DNA of 17,797 nucleotides, taken from Smittium culicis. Lineage: Eukaryota; Kickxellomycota; Harpellomycetes; Harpellales; Legeriomycetaceae. Shown piece by piece: positions 7,774-17,797 of the stretch. The position numbers and the translations under genes were made by a program. How positions within the stretch are numbered: position 1 is the first letter of the stretch; the number at the start of each line of letters is the position of its first letter. Under the pieces are notes generated by a model that ran no database searches, had not been told where the DNA came from, and saw only the letters and a program-made list of their open reading frames with translations. The DNA lies in assembly GCA_001970855.1 (NCBI GenBank), contig LSSN01001993.1, positions 1 to 17,797 of the forward strand, written 5' to 3'.

Positions 7774-10700
7774 TCAAGGAAAAAGAAAATCAATATTGCT
7801 AAAGTTCAAAGTTTTTGAGATGTCGTCATAATATAAGTCATTATTAATAAGATTTAGTGCTTTATTAATATCATCTCCAACCGTTGATGTATCAATAGAG
7901 GTCACTTGGTTCAGAGGTAATGAGTTATTATTATTATTCAACTCGCTTGTATTACATAATGTATTTGACTCATAAATAGGATTAATGCAATAACTATAAT
8001 CATCTAGCTTATAACCCAATTTATTTTTATCAACAATTCGCTCACTCAATGTTTTTGAGGAAGATATTGATTCAAATTGATGTTTTAAAAATAAATCTCT
8101 CGAATTATCTTTACAATCTGATTTTATTGAGTAATCAGAACAGTCATATACTAATTTATATGCATCTTCTTTGTTTTGGGTATTTTCGGTTAAGGTTTTA
8201 GGTAGTATATTTATTTCTGGTAGACTTTGTTTTTCGCTTCTTTGTGGTTTTGGTATTTCATATTTTAAATTTAGTGACACCTCATTATCATTTAGGTCTG
8301 ATGGTTGGAAAGTAGGGTCCGCTTTTTCTATCGATGTATATTTATCTATTTCCAAATTATTGTTATTATATACTTCCTCAGCACACTTGATGTTTTTATT
8401 AAATGTATCTTCAGACTTTTTAATCTCGCTTTTTGAACTTGTTCCAATTATTTTTGCTTTATGTAAATCAACACTAGTATGTTTATTATTAAATTCTTTA
8501 TAGCTCTTTCTTTTATTTGATATCATTACACCATTGCTTTTAGATATTATTTTTGAAAGGTCATTTTGAATTACTTGCAATTTTAAAGGAGTGTTTGAAC
8601 CATCATCATCATCCGAATCGGACTCATTTGTAAAATCACCTTTACCTACAAATCCGCTGAAATCTAGACAAGCTTTTTTATGGGGTTTAAAGCTATCCAT
8701 AGTATATGATCTTTTTTGATTTAAATTATCGAATATAACATTGTTAAAGCTTGACAGAGGAGGAATGTTATTGTTAATCCCAAAATTAGATTCAGTTTTC
8801 AATTTCGGATTTCCTATTTTAGATGACCCATCTGGAAAATACATTAAATTACGATCATTTCTACTGATAATCTCTTGGAAAGGTTCAAAGATATTTAATC
8901 CAGTGGTATAAGAAGTGTCAGTGTTAAATATATTATTATTTCCTGAATTGTGGATATGTTGATATTGTGATTTGTTAATTTCAAATGCATCGGGATTTGG
9001 CTCTGTATAACCGAATAGATTTTTCTGAGTGGGGTTATATTCAATAAAATTTTGATAAGAGCTTATACAACTAGATTTTCCTTTAAAATCTGTAGCTTCA
9101 GTAATGCTTTTTATATTATCATTTTGGTTAAAATTTTCAGGTTGAATATCATCATATCTATATTCATCAAATTTTTCATTTGAACCAAATTCATTCTTTT
9201 CATATTCACTATAGGTATCAACATCATAATCTTTTTTTATGTTGTATTTATTTTTAATTATCAAACTTGCAACCTCAACAAATTCTGGGTATTGTTGAAG
9301 TGTCGGTGAATTGTAGTATTGGATCACAAAATTTGCAGCTGATCTATTTTTTTCGACTATATCAAGGAGAGTTCCGTTTCCAATTGCCTCTAATAATAAA
9401 CCCTTCTGCTTTACGGATAATTTTTTCATCTTTCTTTCGTTTAAATGAACTTTATAATGACGCCTCAAGTTACTAAGAACTGAAAAGCTTTTTCCGCATC
9501 CAAATAAGCTACACTTATAAGGCTTTTCACCAGTATGAACAAAAGTGTGTGTTTTTAGCGACGATGGGCGATTAAACCGTTTAAAACAGTACATGCATAT
9601 ATACTTTCTCGTTTTTGATCCATATTCATTCAATTCTGGCCCACCTTTTTCTAGGTCGTATATATCCAGTTCGTTGTAATATGAGTTACGTTTACCAACG
9701 TCATTAAAACTTTTACAGACATTATTTCCAAACCTATAGTCGGCTTTTTTTATACATTCCCTTTCTTCGTTACTTTCATTGAAATACTCTAATCTGTTTT
9801 CTAATGTACGATTTTCACCATCAACATATTTTAATTCACGTTCTTTTTTATTTATAGCATCAGATCTGATGTTTTTAGCTTTTTTAGAACCTTTGTTTAA
9901 ATTTACTGCATTTTCTTTGCAATTTTTTGAGATTTTTCCGAATTTCTTTATTTTTTTGCTATTCATGGTGACACTTTTATCAATAGAGTATAACCCATCT
10001 TTGCCATAGATTTTTGAGTCAAATTCAAAATGTTTTCTCAGTTTATTAATCTCCTTGATATCATTAGAAGATTTTAAATCATTAATGAAACCATTTCCCC
10101 AAATATTTAACATTTCGTTGCCATCATTTTTTTTTTGAAAAGTCGATTTAAGGGTATTTTTTTGATTTTTGAGATCAAAATTTTGCACTTGATTATTTTG
10201 AGTTGCTTGTAATTGTTCTTGATTCTGTTTATGGTTATTTTCGATTCCTGAATCAATTATATTCTGTTCTAAGCAATGTCGATTATAATCATCTATATTA
10301 TTATAAGAGTCAAGGCATCCTGCATCATTAAAGTTCGAAAAAATAATTTTTCCGCCAAAAAATCTATCTTTTTCAATAGAATTGTGGTCAATATAATTTG
10401 GTTCAGCCACAGAATTATCTATGCTGTTTATTTCTATCGGTCTTTCATAGCTTTTATTAAAGCATATATTATTTTTTACTTGTTTGTCTTTCAAAGTATT
10501 TAGTTCTACACTTAAATTGCTTTCAATAACTCCACTAAATGCATTGTTTCTTTCAATGTCATGTTTTTTTAGCAAATCAATGTTATTTACAAATTGTAAT
10601 GGATTGTCATTGTTTTTCATATTTGCTTTTTTCTCATTTGAAATGTGATATTCTTTTTCTAGGTTCTGAATTTTAGAATATTCATTATTATTCTCTGGTA

Positions 10701-12006
10701 TAGAATTTCGACTCAGATTAGGTTCTGATATGTAACTATTTCCAAAGCTCCTATTAAGTTGAGTAAAATTGCAATTTTCTGTTTTTCTAAATTCCAGATT
10801 ATTTAAATCAGAACCAAGATTAATGTTATCTAACCCTAATTTGTCAGAAACTGTATTATTGTATTTAGGATATAATGCAGGACTTTTTGAATAAATATTT
10901 ACAAGCTTTTCGCTTTTAGTAAACCTTCTATTTTTGATCTTGTTATTGTTTCTATCAAGTTTTTTATTTTGAGTAGAATCTATTGTGTCGTGTATTATTA
11001 GCTCATTCTTTCTCTTTTCTCTTAACTTTTTTATATTTTTTTGTTCACTATTTGGAAAAATAGACTGATAATTCTCTAAAAAATCCAAATTTTCACTTTC
11101 TTTAAAATTGTCACTATTTTTACCTATCATTTGAATATCTAGCCAATTTGATCTCATTGAACTATCGTCATTAAATTTAGAAACATGTTTAGCTTGAATA
11201 TCAGTAGAATGACTAAAAGTAGAAATGTCATTAAGACTTGGAATTTTACTGATAGATATACTATCAAAGCTAGGTAAACACCCTTGACTAGAAAATTTTT
11301 CCAAGCTCTGCTGTTGTCTATTGAACGAGTTATTATCTAAGGAATGATCATCTATTATATTTCTTGGGTTTATGAGCTTATTTAGTGTAGAATTGTTTTC
11401 ATTTAATGTGCTAGAATTTATAGGGATATTAAAATTTGAAAATTCTAGTTTCTTAGTTAAATCATTAAGGTTTCTGTTTATATTTTCATAGCAGCCATGA
11501 ATATTACCCTTGAGCTCGCACAGATCTCTTCCCTGGAGCTCTTGATAAGATGGTACTTTGATTTTATCGAAATTTAACATATTTTCGTTGAATTCTCTAT
11601 TATATTTGCAAGTTTCAATATTGTCATCGGTATATGAATTGTTTTTTTCAATAATAGACACGTTTTCGCTCAATATATTTGAATTTACAGTAAAAACAGA
11701 GGATTTATCTAAAGAGTATTTCTCAGTTTCAATTTTAAGCTGGGATATAATATTTGGAGTTTTTGGTAAACTTTTATAAACTTGACTTTGCGCGTTTTTT
11801 GTTAATTCAGTATTTGTTTTTTTTAGGTAGCATAAATTATAATCTTCTGAAAGACGTGATAAATTGCGATCGGTTGATTGCGGTATATCTTTAATTATCG
11901 GAGCAGGCTTTATAATTTTATTATCTTGAAATGAATCATTAATATGGTCTTTTTTTGATTCATCCGGATCGTATGGTTTTTGAGAGGCGTGTTTTATTCT
12001 ATTCAT
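7774..12006 (-). CDS. Large C2H2 zinc-finger transcription factor
   Basis: A single uninterrupted 1410-codon frame encodes a probable nuclear DNA-binding regulator. The ATG (12004-12006) is preceded by AAA, giving A at -3, with an in-frame TAA five codons upstream, so this is the natural start. Two tandem C2H2 fingers sit at residues 804-824 (C804, C807, H820, H824) and 832-854 (C832, C837, H850, H854), joined by a TGEKP linker. Expected contact residues are R813, S815, S816, T819 and V843, S845, N846, R849. A folded-looking segment follows at about 861-921. The remainder is low-complexity Asn/Ser/Lys/Asp-rich and probably disordered. Basic clusters at 323-335 and 684-726 could be nuclear signals. 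An acidic run (S1129-D1135) and an acidic-hydrophobic C-terminus (DDISKTLNFSNIDFLFP) could be activation regions. The R-P-S-S-L/F-S-V-x-S-N-L-R-R-H signature is fungal; I cannot name an orthologue or target genes. Confidence 0.95.
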   Translation of the reverse strand: MNRIKHASQKPYDPDESKKDHINDSFQDNKIIKPAPIIKDIPQSTDRNLSRLSEDYNLCYLKKTNTELTKNAQSQVYKSLPKTPNIISQLKIETEKYSLDKSSVFTVNSNILSENVSIIEKNNSYTDDNIETCKYNREFNENMLNFDKIKVPSYQELQGRDLCELKGNIHGCYENINRNLNDLTKKLEFSNFNIPINSSTLNENNSTLNKLINPRNIIDDHSLDNNSFNRQQQSLEKFSSQGCLPSFDSISISKIPSLNDISTFSHSTDIQAKHVSKFNDDSSMRSNWLDIQMIGKNSDNFKESENLDFLENYQSIFPNSEQKNIKKLREKRKNELIIHDTIDSTQNKKLDRNNNKIKNRRFTKSEKLVNIYSKSPALYPKYNNTVSDKLGLDNINLGSDLNNLEFRKTENCNFTQLNRSFGNSYISEPNLSRNSIPENNNEYSKIQNLEKEYHISNEKKANMKNNDNPLQFVNNIDLLKKHDIERNNAFSGVIESNLSVELNTLKDKQVKNNICFNKSYERPIEINSIDNSVAEPNYIDHNSIEKDRFFGGKIIFSNFNDAGCLDSYNNIDDYNRHCLEQNIIDSGIENNHKQNQEQLQATQNNQVQNFDLKNQKNTLKSTFQKKNDGNEMLNIWGNGFINDLKSSNDIKEINKLRKHFEFDSKIYGKDGLYSIDKSVTMNSKKIKKFGKISKNCKENAVNLNKGSKKAKNIRSDAINKKERELKYVDGENRTLENRLEYFNESNEERECIKKADYRFGNNVCKSFNDVGKRNSYYNELDIYDLEKGGPELNEYGSKTRKYICMYCFKRFNRPSSLKTHTFVHTGEKPYKCSLFGCGKSFSVLSNLRRHYKVHLNERKMKKLSVKQKGLLLEAIGNGTLLDIVEKNRSAANFVIQYYNSPTLQQYPEFVEVASLIIKNKYNIKKDYDVDTYSEYEKNEFGSNEKFDEYRYDDIQPENFNQNDNIKSITEATDFKGKSSCISSYQNFIEYNPTQKNLFGYTEPNPDAFEINKSQYQHIHNSGNNNIFNTDTSYTTGLNIFEPFQEIISRNDRNLMYFPDGSSKIGNPKLKTESNFGINNNIPPLSSFNNVIFDNLNQKRSYTMDSFKPHKKACLDFSGFVGKGDFTNESDSDDDDGSNTPLKLQVIQNDLSKIISKSNGVMISNKRKSYKEFNNKHTSVDLHKAKIIGTSSKSEIKKSEDTFNKNIKCAEEVYNNNNLEIDKYTSIEKADPTFQPSDLNDNEVSLNLKYEIPKPQRSEKQSLPEINILPKTLTENTQNKEDAYKLVYDCSDYSIKSDCKDNSRDLFLKHQFESISSSKTLSERIVDKNKLGYKLDDYSYCINPIYESNTLCNTSELNNNNNSLPLNQVTSIDTSTVGDDINKALNLINNDLYYDDISKTLNFSNIDFLFP
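9445..9597 (-). other. Two-finger C2H2 DNA-binding domain
   Basis: This region encodes residues 804-854 of the large protein. Finger 1 has C-x2-C-x12-H-x3-H spacing and finger 2 has C-x4-C-x12-H-x3-H. Both keep the hydrophobic core (F811/L817 and F841/L847). By the usual recognition rules, Arg849 and Asn846 of finger 2 and Arg813 of finger 1 would favour G, A and G, giving a loose GA-N3-G pattern; this is inference. Confidence 0.95.
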
Positions 12007-12250
12007 TTTAGCGATATTTTAAAATTATATTTTATCTATATATTTCCCCTTCTATTCCTTTTTTATTTATTTCTTAAATAGTTATTATGTATTGGGTAGT
12101 ATGATATGATTATATATAACCTGCCTGAGAATTATTTTAAAATGTTTAAATGTTCATGTAATATGAGAAAGTATTAGATAAATTATGATCTTGATATGCA
12201 ACAGTTCCAACATATATTTTTCCGCTTTATAAAAAAATTAAAACCTTGTC
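12007..12250 (-). promoter_or_regulatory. Upstream region of the zinc-finger gene
   Basis: The likely promoter and 5' UTR lie here, with no reading frame of note. On the minus strand a purine-rich tract at about 12044-12070 contains AAGGGGAAA, including an AGGGG (12046-12050) like a fungal stress-response element. TATATAGATAAAATATAA follows closer to the ATG. Both motifs are weak evidence at this base composition. Confidence 0.25.
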
Positions 12251-14810
12251 TCTAAAAAAGAATGTTAAAAAAACTCTTCAAATTTCAATAAAGTCTTTAG
12301 TTTTATCATATATATACAACTATATTTTTTAAAAATGAAAATAAATTTAAAAAATTATACATATAAATATGCGTATTTAAAAAAATAGTCATAATTTTAA
12401 GGGTGCTAAAATAAATATTCTTATAAATAAATTAATTACCAGTTCTACTTTTATTTGCGATTGATTATATTCTAGAAATGTTCCTAATTTAGTTATTGTG
12501 AATTCACCATTAAAATATCACAAATAATTATTCAATTTATTTACAAAATATAGAAAAAATAAATCTAGACATATTATGAGTTCATAAATTAAGACTAATA
12601 AAAATTTACAGCATTTACCTATAGCTATTTTTATTTAATTCAATTTATAATTTTGAGTTTTAATTCGGCTAATAATGCAAATTAAACTCTAAAATAAAGA
12701 GCTTATACTAAGTCAAATTTAATGGCAGTGTAAAAATTTATTTTTATCTAGAAAAATCGATTTTTTATAAACCAATTCTCAGACTGTTCTTTAAAAAAAA
12801 TCAAATTATTGATTTGCTGACATTTTTATATTCTAATATTACGCTTAAAAGTTCCAAAACAATAAATTATAACGACTATTATTGATTGAAATTCGAGGTT
12901 CTTTAGATGCGTATTTTTTTTTTTATTAAATTCACTTTTATTATCATAGTTGAATATTAAAATTTTACATTATGAGAGTACCATTTAAATTATATTGAAA
13001 AATATACATTAGAAAAATTATTTTAGCATAGAATAGCTACAAGGAAGATTCTTTATGAAGGAGAAATTTTATAGCGTAAAGTGTTACAGAAATAAAGTCA
13101 CATAAAAAAGTAATGACCAATGAAACAAATAGTTTCTTTTTAGCAGATATAAATTTCAAAGTTATAAGAAAAAATAGAAAAATCGAAATGACTTTTCAAT
13201 CTCGCCAATAATGTTTACAATTTTTGTATTTCCGAACCAACAAGATTAAATTGCAACAAATTGCTCTCTTCGATCATAATTTTATATGTTATTTTTCAAA
13301 TACTACTAGGTATTCAGAATATTTTTCATGAGTAAACGTTTATAGAGAAATTGAAAACTTTTAATATCCACCATTTTTATGAAAATTACTATTTTAGATC
13401 AAACACATAGCGTCGGCAACGTGTATAAATAATATAATATTTATATTCATAATATTTATAACTGATTTGTGAAGTTTTAAAAAGAAATAACCCCTGAAAG
13501 AGTTAAATATTATATCTATAATTTGAGTCACAATTTAAAAATTATAATGTTACTGATAGCTAATCTCTAAAGCCAGGAAAAAATGTTCAGACCTATTAAA
13601 AAGATCTCGGCCTATTAAATATTAACTTGTTCAATGTTTATATAAATTCTAAAGGGCTAACCTTATCTAGAACTTAATATATTTTAAATTAAATTAAATT
13701 CTAAGATTTTCTTTTTTTTTCATAAATCCAATTATATATAGAACTATTCTTTTTTATTTTGATTAAAGTCTGGTATTTGGGATACCATTGATTTAAACGA
13801 AATACTTTCTTCCTATATTATTGATTCGTTAAGGTGATATAGCCATAAATATTATCAAATTTTATCATCTATATGAAATTTAATATCTATTTGATATATA
13901 AAGCAGATAAAAAAATTAGTATTATAAAATTAATAGTACAAACCTTTACTTCATAACAATACTCCAAAATATAGGTATTTATTGGGAATTAAAAAAGGTT
14001 TAAATGTAATTTTTTTTTCTGTTATTAAATGTAAAATATTTTAGAAACCCCGAGTGAAGAGACCAGTTACCTGTAACATAATATTGTTGTACATAAAATT
14101 CTAAAAGTTTAAATTTTTTTAGTTTAATTTATAAGGAGTTGAAATTTTGCCATAAACTAATTACATTTTGAAATTTTTATTCACCAAAAAAACTGGTGTT
14201 TTTTTTAGGTTATTATTTTTATGAGATATTAATCACCTTAACACTATGTAAACAGTGTACTACAAAAATGCTTTCTTATATAAAGAATCTCTTGTATGCT
14301 TTCCTTCACTATTAAAAATCACTATAGAGTTAAGTTTCTTTTTTCATTTGGCTAGTATAATAAACATATTTATCAATTTTTTTGAAAGCATAGACTTTTA
14401 GAGATTTTGGGCTTTAAAAAAACAGTTGGTGATTTTTCTATTGATAACCACTAGAAATTATTTTATTAACAATTGTGAATAATTTTTTTCATGTTAATGT
14501 ATAGAAAGATTTATGAGTATTTAATAATGTATACTTGCGAATTTTTTTATTCCTCTTAAATTTTCAAGGAAAATACCCATAATTATCTATTAATTAATGT
14601 CCAAAACTCCATACTTTGTATTGTATATTTATTGTTTGTTAGCGAGTATATTAAATTCGTAATTTTTTGGTTGTAAATCATTATTCTAAAATTGAATTTT
14701 CTGAATTTTGGACTAAAATAATGGTAAGAGAAATTCTTATTTATAATTTTTTAATTAAAAAATACTAGTTTAGAAATGATGAAGTGATATCAATTTCTCT
14801 GAAGTGCTGG
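12251..14810. other. AT-rich spacer with several GC-richer islands
   Basis: No gene can be defended. Islands at about 12840-12910, 13020-13430, 13560-13680, 13770-13840 and 14040-14090 stay open in more than one frame. Examples are a plus-strand frame from ATG 13113 (32 codons), a minus-strand ATG frame near 13280 (20 codons) and another near 13370 (22 codons, good ATG context). They may be exons of short-intron genes or decayed genes. No shared splice-phase solution as tidy as the one at 1-371 was found. Confidence 0.4.
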
Positions 14811-14818
14811 CTATTAAA

Positions 14819-14851
14819 ATATATATATACCCAGTATGGGTATATATATAT
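14819..14851. repeat. Perfect palindrome, 15-bp arms, 3-nt loop
   Basis: The left arm ATATATATATACCCA and right arm TGGGTATATATATAT flank GTA. The (AT)n arms alone would be unremarkable, but the CCCA/TGGG clamp at the tip makes a stable hairpin or cruciform. No gene lies nearby, so a transcription terminator role cannot be argued. Confidence 0.85.
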
Positions 14852-17240
14852 ATATTTTTTTTTGTTAAGGATCATTTGAACTATTCTAATAAAAAATTTC
14901 CTAGATATAAAATAAAGATTTTGATTTTTGAGTTACTATTTTGTATTTGAAGATCATATTTTTTCAAATCACACGAAAGTATATATTGTGATGTTTGATT
15001 TTTTATGAAAGAGTAATTTGCATTTAAAAATATATTTCTAGCCTCTAATAATATCTAAATGTTTATTTTGACGAAACTTTAATTAATATAGAATTCATAC
15101 AAATTTTGACTAGTTTGAAGTAAATACAGTTGAACGAAGAAATTTCAAGATACTGAAAGTTCTATTTGAATTAAAATTTCTAGTAAAAAAATATAATTTA
15201 TTTAATAAAATTAAATTATAAATTTAATTTTCAGCGTCAAAGCAAGTGGAATTTATACTTTTCATTTTCAAAGAGCAATTATCCAGTTGCAGTAAATAAA
15301 GTTAAAAAAATTATCATACTTTGAAATTTTTTGATGAGATTAAAATAAAATATTACCACTAAAAAATAATTGTACTAGGATCTAAAAGAATTGAGATATC
15401 AAAAAATAATTCTTTTTTTATATTGTAGAGTTTATATGCGAGATTATGGATGAAGCTATCGTTAAGTAGCAATTAAAGTTATTGTCTAATTCTCGATAAT
15501 ATAAACACTAGAAAAGTTTAAATATCAATTCTATTTAGCCTATACTAATTATATGTTAATATTTATGAATAATTAACTGTATACATAACAAAACACTTAC
15601 TTGGATCAAAATCTCATATACGCATTATAATAAAATATGAAATTTTATTTCTCTTAGAAAGAAACTTCGAAATCATGTGAAAAAATCCATTTCTTGACAA
15701 TACTTTCAATTTAAACTTATTTTTAGAGCAATATATATTAGGCTCAAGCCTCATAACAAAGTATAGGAATCATTGCTGTTATAATTATATTTTATATTCT
15801 GAAACTATCGAAAATAACGCATTTCTTAACTATATTAATATCTAATCTCATATACTAATAAATGCCATTATTATTTTTACAAACAATTTTATTTCATTTA
15901 GCAGTATTAGGTTTTTAATTAAATATTTCAAGTATAATGTACTCTAGAAGTTAAAAAACACTATTTTCAAACTAGCTTCTTGTTCGCTATATTCATTAAA
16001 ATAATAGATTTTTAGCTCGATATTTGACGTTTTATATATTAATAGATTATTTTTAGACAAAAATGAACTAAAAATAAAAGGTTAATTGGAAATTAAAATC
16101 AAAAAAAAATTCTAGAAGCGAACTAGCATATGTACAAGTGAACAATTACGAAGACAATGATTGATAAAATGCGACCAAAATAATTAAATTAGTATAATTA
16201 ATATGTGTGATAGAATTATTGATATTTATTGCTACGTTTGCTTAGACTAGATCGTGATATTCCAAGAATGGTCGGTTTAAAGCTATCAAAGCTTGACTCC
16301 TTGATCTACAAATCAACTCTATTATCAAAATAGAATGAATAAATTGGATCCATATAAATCTTTTTAATTCAAATTTGGTCCAGATGAAAATGTTTACTAG
16401 TTTTCGATAAGAAACTCGTGAAATATTTGTAAACTGTAAGCTGATCGCTATTTAATAATTAAAAAAACTATATCCGTTAATAAAATTTTAAATTAAATAT
16501 TCATAGAATTCGGTATATACATCAAAATTTTATTATTAGAAAAAAAAATCATCAGTGATTTTTATTTTGAAATTTAGAGTACGGTGGGTAAATAAAGCCT
16601 AGATCCATCATTGATAGTTAAACTTTAACTTAAGATATATGTCCGAATGTATGTAAGTACTCGGCGTATTAAATAAAGTGAGATTAAATAGGCTTGAAAA
16701 TTTCACAGCATAAATAATATTGGTTAGATAACACCTCTTGAATTGAGAATATATAATTATTCTTAGCTATTTAAGCTTATAGAGCTCATATGGTGAAAAA
16801 GCTGATTGGCGAAATGTGAATAGTGATTATATAGCCTTCAACACACCAAATTATCGTTATATATTTTTAAGGGGACACTATTGAGCATAAATAAATATTT
16901 TCAGTTTTTATAAACTGAGAAACTATTATAATGTTAGTTATTTAGAATATTTTTAATATTTGAATATATAAATATATTCAAGAGTAAACAATCTCTGATG
17001 TGTTCTTTGTTGGGATCTGAAATAGTATTTTCGACAACGATTGTCCAGAGTTATAAGTATAATATTCTGAATTTGAATTTGGCTGTTTTCAACGTAATAT
17101 TTTATTTTATAATAATAACGTGTGTTATATTTGTGTTCATTTTATCTAAAATTGTATAGTAAAGTAAATTGTTTTGTATTTTTGTATTTTTTTATTTAGA
17201 TACTAAAGTAGGCTAATATAATTATTGAATGTTGTAAATT
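14852..17240. other. AT-rich spacer
   Basis: No gene is supported. GC-richer patches at 15230-15300, 16230-16340, 16560-16690, 16790-16860 and 17020-17090 read open in several frames on both strands. At 15229-15232 a TTTTCAG acceptor-like site precedes one of them. At 16270-16340 a plus ATG with A at -3 and G at +4 opens 21 codons. None can be linked into a gene by eye. Confidence 0.4.
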
Positions 17241-17243
17241 ATT

Positions 17244-17354
17244 ATGGCCAAAAAATTAAGCGCATAAGCAGAAAAATATTTAGTAGCAAATAATAAAATC
17301 GATATTCAGGCGAGCTTTGATAAAATTTCTATATCTTTTAAAAGTTGGGAATAA
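17244..17354 (+). pseudogene. Short frame with one internal stop
   Basis: An ATG frame reads MAKKLSA, then TAA, then stays open for 28 codons (AEKYLVANNKIDIQASFDKI and on) to a second TAA. The two halves share one frame, so a single substitution would explain the interruption. Alternatively, the AGCAG just after the stop is an exon acceptor. A further open plus frame, ending at 17520, follows a pyrimidine-rich CTTTCAG site at 17400. No family is recognised; this may be chance. Confidence 0.2.

Positions 17355-17797
<443 letters not shown>

Noticed and set aside
8171..11779. Several plus-strand frames of 69-110 codons inside the main gene
   Set aside because: They are antisense shadows of the long zinc-finger frame, rich in Phe/Leu/Ile/Ser as expected from the complement of Asn/Lys-rich codons, with no independent support.
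15225..15350. Exon after a TTTTCAG acceptor-like site
   Set aside because: Two plus frames and one minus frame are all open and look equally protein-like, so no strand or frame can be chosen.

Overview
The window is very AT-rich eukaryotic DNA, most likely from a fungus. One flanking line counted by hand (5161-5220) has 12 G/C in 60, while the zinc-finger line of the main gene (9541-9600) has 22 in 60. The fungal call rests on the main protein. Its two C2H2 fingers carry the pattern R-P-S-S-L-x-x-H ... F-S-V-x-S-N-L-R-R-H, which I associate with fungal transcription factors. Genus and species cannot be read from the sequence. I recognised no tRNA, rRNA, CRISPR array, viral gene or intact transposase.

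The one secure gene lies on the minus strand at 7774-12006. It is an uninterrupted 1410-residue reading frame for a long, mostly disordered, Asn/Ser/Lys-rich protein with two tandem C2H2 zinc fingers at residues 804-854, probably a DNA-binding transcriptional regulator. Its upstream side (12007-12250) and downstream side (about 7440-7773) are AT-rich and hold weak promoter and polyadenylation candidates.

Three weaker minus-strand gene models lie to the left. At 1-371 a two-exon membrane-protein gene runs off the window edge; its 61-nt intron is phase-consistent and its ATG has a good context. At 3344-3765 a short three-exon model uses 60- and 62-nt introns, but its region is also crowded with GC-containing hairpins. 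At 5802-6014 a 70-residue frame begins with a convincing secretion signal and contains a possible 57-nt intron that is itself an exact multiple of three. These similar intron sizes hint at a genome with short introns, although the main gene has none.

The rest is long AT-rich spacer with repeats. These are a perfect 8-bp tandem array (2838-2948), three degenerate copies of a TTAA-adjacent motif that could be DNA-transposon end remnants (1111-1737), a 15-bp-stem palindrome (14819-14851), and a (TAA)n microsatellite that ends the window (17692-17797). Scattered short islands of higher GC in the flanks read as plausible peptide in several frames at once. I treat these as possible missed exons or decayed genes and not as annotated genes. 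No functional link between the genes can be shown from sequence alone.
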